A DNA stretch of 49,394 bases. Origin: Variovorax sp. (lineage in GTDB: Bacteria > Pseudomonadota > Gammaproteobacteria > Burkholderiales > Burkholderiaceae_C). Made by a program: the position numbers and the translations under genes. Under the pieces are notes generated by a model. That model saw nothing but the letters and a program-made list of their open reading frames with translations, had not been told where the DNA came from and did not search any database. Of this stretch, positions 1 through 8,112 are shown piece after piece (positions within the stretch are counted from its first letter, which is position 1; the number at the start of each line of letters is the position of its first letter). The stretch lies in contig JAGIBP010000046.1 of the NCBI GenBank assembly GCA_017744285.1, positions 1 through 49,394 on the forward strand. Direction: 5' to 3'.

Positions 1-1550
1 AGCGTGACCTGGTACCACTCCTTGCCGTCCTTGTCGACGCCGAGGATGCCGATGTGGCCGCTGTGGTGGTGGCCGCACGAGTTGATGCAGCCGCTGATGT
101 GCAGGTCGATCTCGCCGAGATCGTCGAGCTCGTCGAGATCCTGGTAGCGCTCGGTGATCGCTTCGGCGATCGGGATCGAGCGCGCGTTGGCCAGCGCGCA
201 GAAGTCGCCGCCGGGGCAGGCGATCATGTCGGTGAGCAGGTGCACGTTGGCGCTCGCGAAGCCGGCTTCGCGCGCGGCGAGCCACAGCGCGTGCAGGTCT
301 TCGGCGTGTACCCACGGCAGCAGCACGTTCTGGTCGTGCGTCACGCGGGCCTCGCCGGCGCTGAAGCGGTCGGCCAGGGTCGCGACGGTTTCGAGCTGCT
401 CGGCCGACGCATCGCCGGGCGCCTGCAGGCGGCGCTTGAACGACAGGGTCACGGCGCGCAGCGCGGGGTTCTTGTGCGGCGCCACGTTGCGCGCCAGCCA
501 GCGCGCGAACATCACGTCGTCCGCGGCCTGGGCGCGCAGCTCGGCGTCGGTGTCCTCGGCGCTGCGGAACACGCGGGTGGCGAGCGTCGGCGGCACGAAG
601 GAGGCGCTCACGCGGTCCAGTTCGGCCTGCGAGATGGTGTGCGGCGCGCCGTCGTGCTCGATGATCTGCTTGTACTCGGCCTCGACGTCGTCGATGTAGA
701 CCTGGCCTTCGGCCTTCACGAGGATCTTGATCCGCGCCTTGTAGATGTTGTCGCGGCGGCCGTAGCGGTTGTAGACGCGAATCACCGCTTCGAGGTAATT
801 CATGATCTGGTTCCACGGCAGGAATTCGCGCAGCACGGTGCCGATGACCGGCGTGCGGCCCATGCCGCCGCCGACCTGCACGCGGAAGCCCAGCTCGCCC
901 TGGTCGTTCTTCACCAGGCGCAGGCCCACGTCGTGCCAGCCGGTCGCGGCGCGGTCCTCGGCGGCGCCGGTGATCGCGATCTTGAACTTGCGCGGCAGGA
1001 AGGCGAACTCGGGGTGCAGCGTGCTCCACTGCCGCATGATCTCGGCAAAGGGGCGCGGGTCGGCCACCTCGTCCACCGCGATGCCGGCGCGCTCGTCGCT
1101 CGTGATGTTGCGGATGCAGTTGCCGCTGGTCTGGATGCCGTGCATGTCGACCGAGGCGAGGAGATCCATCACGTCGGCCGACTTGGCCAGCGGAATCCAG
1201 TTGTACTGGACGTTCTGGCGCGTCGTGAAGTGCGCGTAGTGCGTCGGCAGCTTGTGCGAGCCGAGCTTGCCCTGTGTCGCGACCGCGTTCTTGTAGACCT
1301 CGGCCTCCGGCTCGTCGTACTCGCGGGCGATCTTCGCGAGCACGCGCAGCTGCCTGCTCGACAGTTCGCCGTAGGGCACCGCCACGCGCAGCATCGGCGC
1401 ATAGCGCTGCACATACCAGCCGTTCTGCAGGCGCAGGGGGCGGAATTCATCCTCGGACAAGCGGCCCGTCTGCCAGCGCTCGAGCTGATCGCGGAATTGC
1501 GCCGCGCGCAGGTGCACGAACTGGCGGTCGAAATCTGTGTATTGGTACAT
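1..1550 (-). CDS. cysI: Siroheme sulfite/nitrite reductase, CysI type (3' end outside window)
   Basis: Reduces sulfite to sulfide in assimilatory sulfur metabolism, in the cytoplasm. Reading the minus strand from the ATG at 1550-1548 gives about 516 residues beginning MYQYTDFDRQF, with no stop before the window edge. The siroheme/[4Fe-4S] cysteines are clear: a CX5C pair (C445 and C451, in ACPGGDFC) and a CX3C pair (C488 and C492, in SGCINSCGHHH). The middle carries the duplicated sulfite-reductase repeat (SGNCIRNITSDERAG, FRVQVGGGMGRTP). This is the nitrite/sulfite reductase family that serves as CysI in Burkholderiales, usually followed by a DUF934 gene and cysHDN. Those would lie left of the window. 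Nitrite as the substrate cannot be excluded from sequence, but the sulfur context favours sulfite. Upstream palindromes (1653-1723) suggest CysB-type control. Confidence 0.93.
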   Translation of the reverse strand, partial: MYQYTDFDRQFVHLRAAQFRDQLERWQTGRLSEDEFRPLRLQNGWYVQRYAPMLRVAVPYGELSSRQLRVLAKIAREYDEPEAEVYKNAVATQGKLGSHKLPTHYAHFTTRQNVQYNWIPLAKSADVMDLLASVDMHGIQTSGNCIRNITSDERAGIAVDEVADPRPFAEIMRQWSTLHPEFAFLPRKFKIAITGAAEDRAATGWHDVGLRLVKNDQGELGFRVQVGGGMGRTPVIGTVLREFLPWNQIMNYLEAVIRVYNRYGRRDNIYKARIKILVKAEGQVYIDDVEAEYKQIIEHDGAPHTISQAELDRVSASFVPPTLATRVFRSAEDTDAELRAQAADDVMFARWLARNVAPHKNPALRAVTLSFKRRLQAPGDASAEQLETVATLADRFSAGEARVTHDQNVLLPWVHAEDLHALWLAAREAGFASANVHLLTDMIACPGGDFCALANARSIPIAEAITERYQDLDELDDLGEIDLHISGCINSCGHHHSGHIGILGVDKDGKEWYQVT

Positions 1551-1620
1551 CGTGTGTCGGTTGCTGAAAGGCAGTGCGTCCACCGGCTCGGTCAACGAGT
1601 CGGCAAATGTAGAAGCGAGC

Positions 1621-1723
1621 CTTATGGAAACAAACTATTTTTTGGTTCGCGCCTTATGCGGATAAGCTTATTCGCCAGTCCCCATGCGGGTTTGCAGGGG
1701 ATCAGTTGCTTATTCGGGATAAG
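1621..1723 (-). promoter_or_regulatory. LysR-type (CysB-like) operator cluster upstream of cysI
   Basis: Several CTTAT/ATAAG half-sites are packed ahead of the cysI start. They are CTTAT at 1621-1625, CTTAT-GCGG-ATAAG at 1653-1666 abutting another CTTAT at 1667-1671, and a perfect 5-5-5 palindrome CTTAT-TCGGG-ATAAG at 1709-1723. These AT-rich half-sites stand out in GC-rich surroundings. LysR-type regulators bind such interrupted dyads, and CysB is the usual activator of cysI. The assignment to CysB is inference. Confidence 0.55.
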
Positions 1724-1969
1724 GCGGAAGGCAACCGGACGGCCGCCTCGCGCGGCGATGCCGCGCTCGAAACCGGGCGGATTCTAGGGGCCGGCGCCGG
1801 TGCTTTCAGAGCGCGAACCGGGTCGCCACGACGCAGGGGCCGAGCGTGCTGCCGATCACGTGCGCCTTCACCGGGGGGACACGATCGTTGCCCCCCGATG
1901 AGGCGCACCGCGGATGCGCGGGACAGCGCACGTCGCGGGGAGTGGATGCGGGGTGGGCGGCGGCCGGCT
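1724..1969. other. Spacer with a GC-rich hairpin
   Basis: No convincing gene is seen here. The notable element is an inverted repeat at 1872-1897: a 7-bp arm (C followed by six G) and its complement flank ACGATCGT, an 8-bp palindrome. On the minus strand a short open tail encoding VKAHVIGSTLGPCVVATRFAL ends at 1806, but it has no credible start or ribosome-binding site, so it is not called. Confidence 0.35.
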
Positions 1970-2167
1970 TCAGCGGCGCTCGCCGAAGACCCGGCTCAGC
2001 TGGCGCAGGACCAGCTTCGGATGGCCGTTCGTGCGATCGGCTTCGTCCTCGCCCGGATGCGGCTCCGGTTCGGACGCGGCGGCCTGCACGGACCGGAAGG
2101 TGGCCAGGTGACGGACGAGGCGGGTGTCGGAAGGCTCGAGATCGGGGGTGGGCAGTGCGAGTGGCAT
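1970..2167 (-). CDS. Small hypothetical protein, 65 aa
   Basis: I do not recognise a family. The ATG at 2167-2165 is preceded on the minus strand by AAGGAGCCTGCC, a good Shine-Dalgarno site about 7 bases upstream, which favours this start over the in-frame ATGs at 2188 and 2182. The product begins MPLALPTPDLEPSDTRLV and is hydrophilic, rich in Glu, Pro and Arg, with no membrane segment or signal peptide. A short C-terminal amphipathic stretch (LVLRQLSRVFGERR) is the only hint of structure. It lies alone between cysI and the crotonase gene, on the opposite strand to the latter. The ribosome-binding site is the main support; it could still be a chance frame. Confidence 0.4.
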   Translation of the reverse strand: MPLALPTPDLEPSDTRLVRHLATFRSVQAAASEPEPHPGEDEADRTNGHPKLVLRQLSRVFGERR

Positions 2168-2382
2168 GGCAGGCTCCTTCATCTTCAAGATAGGCGAGGC
2201 GCGGCTGCCCGGGGCGTAGGCGCCGCGGCCCAGGGCGGCGGCGTCGAGACTGATTTGCCCGTGCCCGCCGTCCTACGAATCCACCGGTTTGTGCGCGCGG
2301 TCGTACAGCGGATCGGCGGCGGCGCTTGCAGGGGCGCTCGCGCGTGCAGTGAAATGGCGCCCCCAAGAATCCAGGAGACCGC

Positions 2383-3321
2383 ATGCCCCAGTTCAACACC
2401 GTCGTGATCGACAAGGACCCCGCTCATCCGCGCATCGCGCGGCTTCTGCTGAACCGCCCGGACAGGCTCAATGCGATTGGCGAGACGACGCCGGCGGACA
2501 TCCGCCAGGCCGTGGCCTGGGCGCAGGCCGAGGATGAGGTGCACGTCATCGTCGTCGAGGGCGCGGGCCGGGCCTTCTGTGCCGGCTACGACCTGGGCGA
2601 CTACGCCGAAGGCCATGTCGCTCGCGCTGGCGGCGATCACCCCTGCCGGCAGGAAAAGACGCCCTGGGACCCGATGCTCGACTACGCCGCGATGAAGGGC
2701 AACACCGAGGACTTCATGTCGCTCTGGCGCTGCACCAAGCCGACCATCGCCAAGGTGCACGGCTACGCCGTGGCCGGCGGCAGCGACATCGCGCTGTGCT
2801 GCGACTTGCTGGTAATGGCCGACGACGCGAGGATCGGCTACATGCCCACCCGTGTCTGGGGATGCCCCACCACGGCCATGTGGACCTACCGGCTGGGCGC
2901 GATGCGCGCCAAGCAGCTCATGTTCACCGGCGACACCCTCAGCGGCACCCAGGCGGCCGACTGGGGGCTGGCGAACCTCTCGGTGCCCGCGGCCGAGCTC
3001 GAAGCGGCGACCTTGCAGCTCGCGCAGCGCATCGCGGGCGTGCCGCGCTCGCATCTCATGATGCACAAGCTGGTGGTCAATCAGGTCTGGCTGTCGATGG
3101 GGCTGGAACAGTCGCAGATGTTCGCCACCGTGTTCGACGGCATCACCCGCCACAACCCCGAGGGCCTGTGGTTCCGGCGCCATGCGGAGGTCGAGGGGTT
3201 CAAGAGCGCCGTGGCCTGGCGCGACAGCGGGCGGCCGATTCCCGAAGGCGACGAGGCGCGGGCGCTGGTGGCGCAGCTCGAGGCCCGGCTCGCACAGGCC
3301 CGGGCGGCGATGCGGCCCTGA
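2383..3321 (+). CDS. Crotonase/enoyl-CoA hydratase family protein
   Basis: A 312-residue crotonase-fold protein, presumably acting on an acyl-CoA thioester in the cytoplasm. The start ATG is preceded by CCAGGAGACCGC. The oxyanion-hole segments are visible: [12 protein letters not shown] near residues 60-71 and [13 protein letters not shown] near 130-142. The usual first catalytic glutamate of enoyl-CoA hydratases (GGxxE) is replaced by Asp135. The second glutamate region reads [10 protein letters not shown], with no Glu. An insertion of about 40 residues (roughly 72-112) follows the first loop. Classical hydratase activity is therefore doubtful; isomerase, hydrolase or another crotonase chemistry is possible. 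It stands alone with no fatty-acid gene beside it, so the substrate is unknown. Confidence 0.85.
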   Translation: MPQFNTVVIDKDPAHPRIARLLLNRPDRLNAIGETTPADIRQAVAWAQAEDEVHVIVVEGAGRAFCAGYDLGDYAEGHVARAGGDHPCRQEKTPWDPMLDYAAMKGNTEDFMSLWRCTKPTIAKVHGYAVAGGSDIALCCDLLVMADDARIGYMPTRVWGCPTTAMWTYRLGAMRAKQLMFTGDTLSGTQAADWGLANLSVPAAELEAATLQLAQRIAGVPRSHLMMHKLVVNQVWLSMGLEQSQMFATVFDGITRHNPEGLWFRRHAEVEGFKSAVAWRDSGRPIPEGDEARALVAQLEARLAQARAAMRP

Positions 3322-3428
3322 GTCGGGCGCCGGCGGCCGAATGGCTACCGCCTTTGCGGTATGGACCTACGTGGCCGTAAGTAATACATAAGTAGTCTCC
3401 AAGAATGACCATCACAACAGGAGATCGT

Positions 3429-3689
3429 GTGCCGCGGATCAGGAGAGAGGATCTGACCCAGCTCTACCGGGCGGTTGTCTGCAGCCGCCTGGCCGTGGAA
3501 GCCGCGCGCGGAGAACTGATCGAAGCGCTCGGCGACTGGCTCTGCGGGGCCGACTCGCCGCCCCCCGACCCCCGGCAGGTCGGCGCGCTCGACCGCCTGT
3601 GCGCGGCGCAGGAGAAAGCGGAGGCGGAGTACGCGCGCTGCGTCGCGGCGCTTTCCGACAGGCTGCTGCAGCGGGCGGGCCTGCGCTGA
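3429..3689 (+). CDS. Small hypothetical protein, alpha-helical
   Basis: I do not recognise a family. The frame is open from an ATG at 3405, but that ATG has no ribosome-binding site. The in-frame GTG at 3429 is preceded by ACAGGAGATCGT (AGGAG five bases upstream), so I place the start there, giving 86 residues. The product is charged and likely helical (LTQLYRAVVCSRLAVEAARG, then QEKAEAEYARCVAALSDRLL), with a Pro-rich turn (DSPPPDPRQ) between the helices. That suggests a small helical hairpin, perhaps an accessory or binding protein. It ends 22 bases before the converging permease gene. Confidence 0.55.
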   Translation: MPRIRREDLTQLYRAVVCSRLAVEAARGELIEALGDWLCGADSPPPDPRQVGALDRLCAAQEKAEAEYARCVAALSDRLLQRAGLR

Positions 3690-3711
3690 GCGCCGCGGCG
3701 GGGCTTCGGGC

Positions 3712-5166
3712 TCAGAACGAACCGAAGACCGAGCCGAGCACGATCACCGCGACCAGCGCCAGCAGCGCGCCGACGATCGACACCATCACGATGTCGAAAT
3801 AGCTCTCCCGGTGGCCGGTGCCGCACACGGCGAGCAGCGTGACGACCGCGCCGTTGTGCGGCAGGCTGTCGAGCGTGCCCGCGCCAATCACGGCCACCCG
3901 GTGCATCAGCGCGGGATCGAGGCCGATCGTCGCGGCCAGCTGCATGTAGGTGGCGCCCAGCGCGTCGAGGGCGATCGTCATGCCGCCCGAGGCCGAGCCG
4001 GTGAGCGCGGCCAGGATGTTGGTCGCCAGCGCGAGCGACACCAGCGGTCCGCCGCCGATGCCCAGCACCCAGTCGCGCACCATCTCGAAGGCCGGCATGG
4101 CCGCCACCACGGCGCCGAAGCCCACGAGGCTGGCCACCGAGACCACCGGAAGCACCGAGGCGTTGGCGCCCGCGTCGATCGTTTCGCGCAGCGAAGGCAG
4201 GCGGTTCCAGTTGCAGGCGACCAGCACGACGATCGCCGCCGCCAGCGCCACCAGCACGGACCACACCCCGCCCACGTTGGCGATCGAGATGCCGCCGAAG
4301 CGCGGCTCGGCGAGGTAGCCGGTATCGAGGCGCGGCAGCACCACGAGCGCCGTCACCAGGTTCACCGCGATGACCACGGCCATGGGCAGCAGCGCGAGGA
4401 CGATGCCCGGCTCCCGGGTGCTCTGGCCGCCGCGTGTCGCCTCGGCCGGGTCGAAGCTGCCGGAGGTGCTCGCGCGTTCGCGCACCACCGGGTCGGCCGA
4501 TGCCTCGATGTGCATGTCGACGGACACGGTGCCGAAGCCTTCGCCGGCCTTGCGCGCGGCGTTCTCGGCGCGCCGCAGCCACCACATGCCGAAGCCCAGC
4601 ATGATCGCCGCAGCGATCAGGCCGAGGCCCGGCGCGGCGAAAGCCGTGGTGCCGAAGAACGGCATCGGGATGGCGTTCTGGATCGATGGCGTGCCCGGCA
4701 GCGCCGACATCGTGAAGGTGAATGTCCCCAGGGCGATCGCGGCGGGCATCAGCCGAGCGGGCACGTCGGCGGCGCGGAACAGGGCGCGCGCCATGGGCGC
4801 CAGGACGAACAGGGCGACGAAGAGGCTCACGCCGCCGTAGGTCACGAGCGCGCCCGCGAGCACCACCGCGAGCACCGAGCGCTGCGGACCGAGCTTGTCG
4901 GTCATGAAGCGCGCGATCGTCTGCACCGAGCCGCTGTCGTCCATGAGCTTGCCGAAGATCGCGCCCAGCAGGAACAGCGGAAAGAACTGGCCGAGGAAGC
5001 CGCCCGCCGAACCCATGAAAGTCAAGGTCCAGTGCGCCAGCAGCGGCTCGCCCCCGAAAAGCGCCACCGCGAGCGCCGCGATCGGCGCCAGGACCAGCAC
5101 GCTCCAGCCCCGGTACGACAGCCAGATGAGCAGTCCGAGCCCGACGAAGATGCCTGCGAGGCCCAT
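3712..5166 (-). CDS. GntP-family (gluconate-type) permease
   Basis: A 484-residue inner-membrane transporter with about 12 hydrophobic segments spread over the whole length. It starts MGLAGIFVGLGLLIWLSYRG and contains GAIFGKLMDDSGSVQTIARF, typical of GntP proteins, plus the conserved SALPGTPSIQNAIP and LPHNGAVVTLL stretches. The family imports gluconate, hydroxy acids or related carboxylates with protons; the substrate here is not predictable. A hydrophilic loop (near residues 193-250, including VDMHIEASADP) splits the two halves and makes the protein somewhat longer than most GntP members. The ATG lies two bases after the stop of the patatin gene, so the two are almost certainly cotranscribed and translationally coupled. 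A GTG two codons earlier is an alternative start. Confidence 0.88.
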   Translation of the reverse strand: MGLAGIFVGLGLLIWLSYRGWSVLVLAPIAALAVALFGGEPLLAHWTLTFMGSAGGFLGQFFPLFLLGAIFGKLMDDSGSVQTIARFMTDKLGPQRSVLAVVLAGALVTYGGVSLFVALFVLAPMARALFRAADVPARLMPAAIALGTFTFTMSALPGTPSIQNAIPMPFFGTTAFAAPGLGLIAAAIMLGFGMWWLRRAENAARKAGEGFGTVSVDMHIEASADPVVRERASTSGSFDPAEATRGGQSTREPGIVLALLPMAVVIAVNLVTALVVLPRLDTGYLAEPRFGGISIANVGGVWSVLVALAAAIVVLVACNWNRLPSLRETIDAGANASVLPVVSVASLVGFGAVVAAMPAFEMVRDWVLGIGGGPLVSLALATNILAALTGSASGGMTIALDALGATYMQLAATIGLDPALMHRVAVIGAGTLDSLPHNGAVVTLLAVCGTGHRESYFDIVMVSIVGALLALVAVIVLGSVFGSF

Positions 5167-5168
5167 GG

Positions 5169-6182
5169 TCACACGCCCTCCAGCAGCAGGTCGAGGTCCA
5201 GCGTCGAGCGCCGGCCGATGTCCCCCGTGTGCGCCGCGAGGAAGTCGCCGGCGGCGCGGCGCCCTTCGTCGCGCAGCTTGCACAGGAAGGCCCATTCCGC
5301 GATGAGCTTCGACGAATAGCCGAGTTCGAGCATCGCCTCGCTCGCGATCCGGTGGATGCGCATGCGTGCCCACGCGGCGCCTTCGCCGTGGCCGGGGGAG
5401 GCCGTCTGGCGCAGCAGCGCGATCATGCGCAGTTCCTTGAGCAGGGGTGAATTGAACGAGATCTCGTTCAGGCGGTTGTTGATTTCCTGCGCCGTCCTGG
5501 GCACGCCCGGCCGCTCGACGGGGTTGATCTGCACGAGGATCGTGTCGCTCGCCGTGCATTCGCGGATCAGCGGCGTCATCGTCGGGTTGCCCGCATAGCC
5601 GCCGTCCCAGTAGGGGTCGCCATCGATCTCCACCGCGTGGAACATCGACGGCAGGCAGGCCGACGCGAGCAGCACCTCGGGCCCGATCTCGGCGTTGCGG
5701 AACACGCGCCCGCGGCCGGTGCGCACATTGGTCGCTGTCACGAAGAGCTTGATCGGCGCCGACGCGAGGCGCTCGAAATCGATCAGCTCGCGCAGGATGC
5801 CGCGCAGCGGGTTCATGCCCTGCGGATTCAGGTTGTAGGGCGACCACACGCGCATCGCGAGATCGGCCGCCAGGAAGGCCGGCGAGTTGTCGAGCGTCCA
5901 GCGGCCAGTGATCATCTCGACCCAGCTGCGTCGGAAGGGGCTCAGGCGGGCCGCCTCGGACACGCCGCGCCAGAATCGCTCGAGCGCCTCGCGCGCCCCC
6001 GCGGCGCCGCCGCCCGCATGGCCGCAGGCCAGCACCGCGGCATTCATCGCGCCGGCCGAGGTGCCCGAGATGCCGTCGATGCGCAGCCACGACTCCTCGA
6101 GCAGCCGGTCGAGCACGCCCCAGGTGAAGGCGCCGTGGGCGCCGCCGCCTTGCAACGCAAGGTCAATCGGAAGTGTTTTCAA
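5169..6182 (-). CDS. Patatin-like phospholipase (TTG start)
   Basis: A cytoplasmic or membrane-associated serine acyl hydrolase of 337 residues. With the start at the TTG 6182-6180 the protein begins MKTLPIDLALQGGGAHGAF. The features are the oxyanion GGGAHG (residues 12-17), the nucleophile elbow GTSAG with Ser42, and the catalytic dyad aspartate in DGG at Asp193. TTG is chosen because it is preceded by CTGGAGGACCCGT, a strong Shine-Dalgarno six bases upstream, and places the first strand where patatins have it. The frame runs on upstream to 6329, but that Arg/Trp-rich stretch does not look like protein. First gene of a two-gene unit with the GntP permease. The physiological lipid or ester substrate is unknown. 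Confidence 0.9.
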   Translation of the reverse strand: MKTLPIDLALQGGGAHGAFTWGVLDRLLEESWLRIDGISGTSAGAMNAAVLACGHAGGGAAGAREALERFWRGVSEAARLSPFRRSWVEMITGRWTLDNSPAFLAADLAMRVWSPYNLNPQGMNPLRGILRELIDFERLASAPIKLFVTATNVRTGRGRVFRNAEIGPEVLLASACLPSMFHAVEIDGDPYWDGGYAGNPTMTPLIRECTASDTILVQINPVERPGVPRTAQEINNRLNEISFNSPLLKELRMIALLRQTASPGHGEGAAWARMRIHRIASEAMLELGYSSKLIAEWAFLCKLRDEGRRAAGDFLAAHTGDIGRRSTLDLDLLLEGV

Positions 6183-6352
6183 ACGGGTCCTCCAGGGATC
6201 GTTCCTGCACCGCAAGCAATGCCCGCGCCAGCGCCAGGCGCGGGCCATCCTATGCGAGCGCACGGCCCAACTCAAGCCGGTCGTGGCCGCTCGACAAGGC
6301 GGGTTTGACCGGGTCCGGAATTGCACCAAGGGGCCATTGCCTGCCTGATCCT

Positions 6353-6375
6353 TTGAAGCGACATTAGCGGTTCAA
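6353..6375. promoter_or_regulatory. Inverted repeat between patatin and RND operons
   Basis: In the 319-base divergent region (6183-6501) there is an imperfect 8-7-8 dyad: TTGAAGCG at 6353-6360, a 7-base spacer (ACATTAG), and CGGTTCAA at 6368-6375, matching at 7 of 8 positions. Its size and place suggest a TetR/MarR-type operator for the RND operon, but no regulator gene adjoins it. The rest of the region shows no recognisable gene. Confidence 0.4.
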
Positions 6376-6501
6376 CAACAGCCCGCGTGCAGTGTCGTGC
6401 GCGACTGGTGCGGGCGGAGGAGTGCGGTCTATGGGTGCGTTTCTCATGACTTGGCCTTGCGAGCACGACGTGCGGGCCCTTCCCGGCAGGGGGGCGCCGT
6501 G

Positions 6502-8112
6502 ATGCGGTGCCGTGCGCTCCTTGTTCCCGCGCTGTGCGCGGCGGCGCTTCTCGCCGCGTGCTCGAAATCCGAGCCCGAAAAGGCCGCGCCACCGCCCACG
6601 GAGGTGTCCGCGCTCACGGTCAAGGCGCAGACGGTGCCCGTGACCTACGAATTCGTCGGCCAGACCGAAAGCTCGCAACAGGTGGAGATCCGCGCGCGCG
6701 TGGCGGGGTACCTGGAGAAGCGGGTCTATGTCGAGGGCTCTTTCGTCGAGCCCGGTCAGGTTCTTTTCAGGATGGATCGCAAGCCCTTCGAGGCCAGCCT
6801 GAAGGCCGCGAAGGCCGAGCTGGCGCAGCAGCAGGCGCGGCTTTCCACCGCGCGCGCGAACCTGGCGCGCGTCAAGCCGCTGGTGGCCGACAACGCGCTG
6901 GCCGTGAAGGACCTCGACGATGCGACCGGCACCGAACAGGCGGCCTCCGCCGCGGTCGAGGCCGCCGCCGCCAAGGTCACGGACGCCGAACTGAACCTCG
7001 GCTACACGGTCATCACCTCGCCGGTCAGCGGGCAGTCGTCCTTCGCCAAGGTCCAGGACGGGGCCTACGTCAACGCGGAGAACAGCCTGCTCACCTACGT
7101 CGCCAAGCTCGATCCGATGCGGGTGAACTTCAGCCTGTCGGAGAACGAGTCGCTGCGGCTGCAGGACGAGATCGCCAAGGGCAAGCTGCTCAAGGCCGCG
7201 CGCGACGACTACGCGGTCGAACTCGTGCTGGCCGACGGGTCGAGCTTCCCGGCGCAGGGGCGCATCACGTTCGCCGATGCCTCGTTCAGCCAGGAGACCG
7301 GCACCTTCCTGCTGCGCGCGGAACTGCCCAACCCGAAGGGCGAGCTGCGCCCGGGGCAGTTCGTGCGCGTCAAGGTCCATGGCTTCCGCCGGCCCGGCTC
7401 GATCATCGTGCCGCAGCGCGCGGTCCAGGAAGGGCCGCGCGGCGAGTTCGTCTGGGTGGTCGACAGCGAGAACAAGGTCAGCCAGCGCCCGGTGACCGTC
7501 GGCGACTGGATGGGCGACCAATGGCTCGTGACCGGCGGCCTCAAGGACGGCGAGCGCGTGGTGGTCGATGGGCTGATGCGGCTTGCGCCGGGTGCGGCGG
7601 TCAAGGTCAAGGACGTTGCGCCCGAGCCCATGCCCGAGGTCAGGGCGCCGGCGTCCGCGCAGGGCGCCGTGCCGCCGGGTGCCGCGGCGGCCGCCGCGTC
7701 GGTGATGCCGAACGCGCCGCGCGCCGGGGCGGGGCCCGCGGGCGCCAGCGCTTCCGCGGGCGCGGCCGCGGCCACGCCGCCAGCGTCGGGCACGAACGGC
7801 GACGCCGTGTATTTCGACCGCGGCCGCACCGCGCTCGACGCCACCGGCCAGGTTCGTCTCGTGTCCGTCGTCGCCGCGCTCAAGGCCAGTCCTCAGTTGC
7901 GGGTGACGCTCCATGGCTACGTGGACGCGAGCGGCGATGCCAAGCTCAACACCGCCCTGGCCAAGCGGCGCGCGGAATCGGTGCGCGACGCGCTGCTGGC
8001 GGCCGGGGTGCCGGCCGACCGCATCACGCTCAAGGCGCCCGAGAACATCGTGGGCGGCGACTCGCCGCAGATGGCGCGCCGCGTGGACGTCGTCCTGGCG
8101 GAGGCACGATGA
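6502..8112 (+). CDS. RND efflux periplasmic adaptor lipoprotein fused to an OmpA-like domain
   Basis: Periplasmic membrane-fusion protein of a tripartite RND pump, 536 residues from the ATG at 6502. A lipoprotein signal (MRCRALLVPALCAAALLAAC, lipobox LAAC) predicts lipid anchoring. The lipoyl/barrel-sandwich region is evident (VEIRARVAGYLEKRVYVEGS), followed by the alpha-hairpin and beta-barrel regions to about residue 370. An Ala/Gly/Pro-rich linker follows (about 374-433). The last 100 residues form an OmpA-like domain: VYFDRGRTALDATG, GYVDASGD, NTALAKRRAESV, RRVDVV. The two residues that bind diaminopimelate in OmpA, Asp and Arg, are present as Asp475 and Arg490, so peptidoglycan binding is plausible. 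Ordinary adaptors (about 370-400 residues) lack this domain. It overlaps the permease start by four bases (ATGA). Confidence 0.93.
   Translation: MRCRALLVPALCAAALLAACSKSEPEKAAPPPTEVSALTVKAQTVPVTYEFVGQTESSQQVEIRARVAGYLEKRVYVEGSFVEPGQVLFRMDRKPFEASLKAAKAELAQQQARLSTARANLARVKPLVADNALAVKDLDDATGTEQAASAAVEAAAAKVTDAELNLGYTVITSPVSGQSSFAKVQDGAYVNAENSLLTYVAKLDPMRVNFSLSENESLRLQDEIAKGKLLKAARDDYAVELVLADGSSFPAQGRITFADASFSQETGTFLLRAELPNPKGELRPGQFVRVKVHGFRRPGSIIVPQRAVQEGPRGEFVWVVDSENKVSQRPVTVGDWMGDQWLVTGGLKDGERVVVDGLMRLAPGAAVKVKDVAPEPMPEVRAPASAQGAVPPGAAAAAASVMPNAPRAGAGPAGASASAGAAAATPPASGTNGDAVYFDRGRTALDATGQVRLVSVVAALKASPQLRVTLHGYVDASGDAKLNTALAKRRAESVRDALLAAGVPADRITLKAPENIVGGDSPQMARRVDVVLAEAR

Noticed and set aside
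54..1787. 577-codon open frame on the plus strand over cysI
   Set aside because: It is antisense to the sulfite reductase, whose Fe-S and siroheme cysteines are present on the minus strand.
1806..1890. Short conserved-looking minus-strand tail (VKAHVIGSTLGPCVV)
   Set aside because: No start codon with a ribosome-binding site, and the upstream part of the frame is Pro/Arg-rich shadow sequence.
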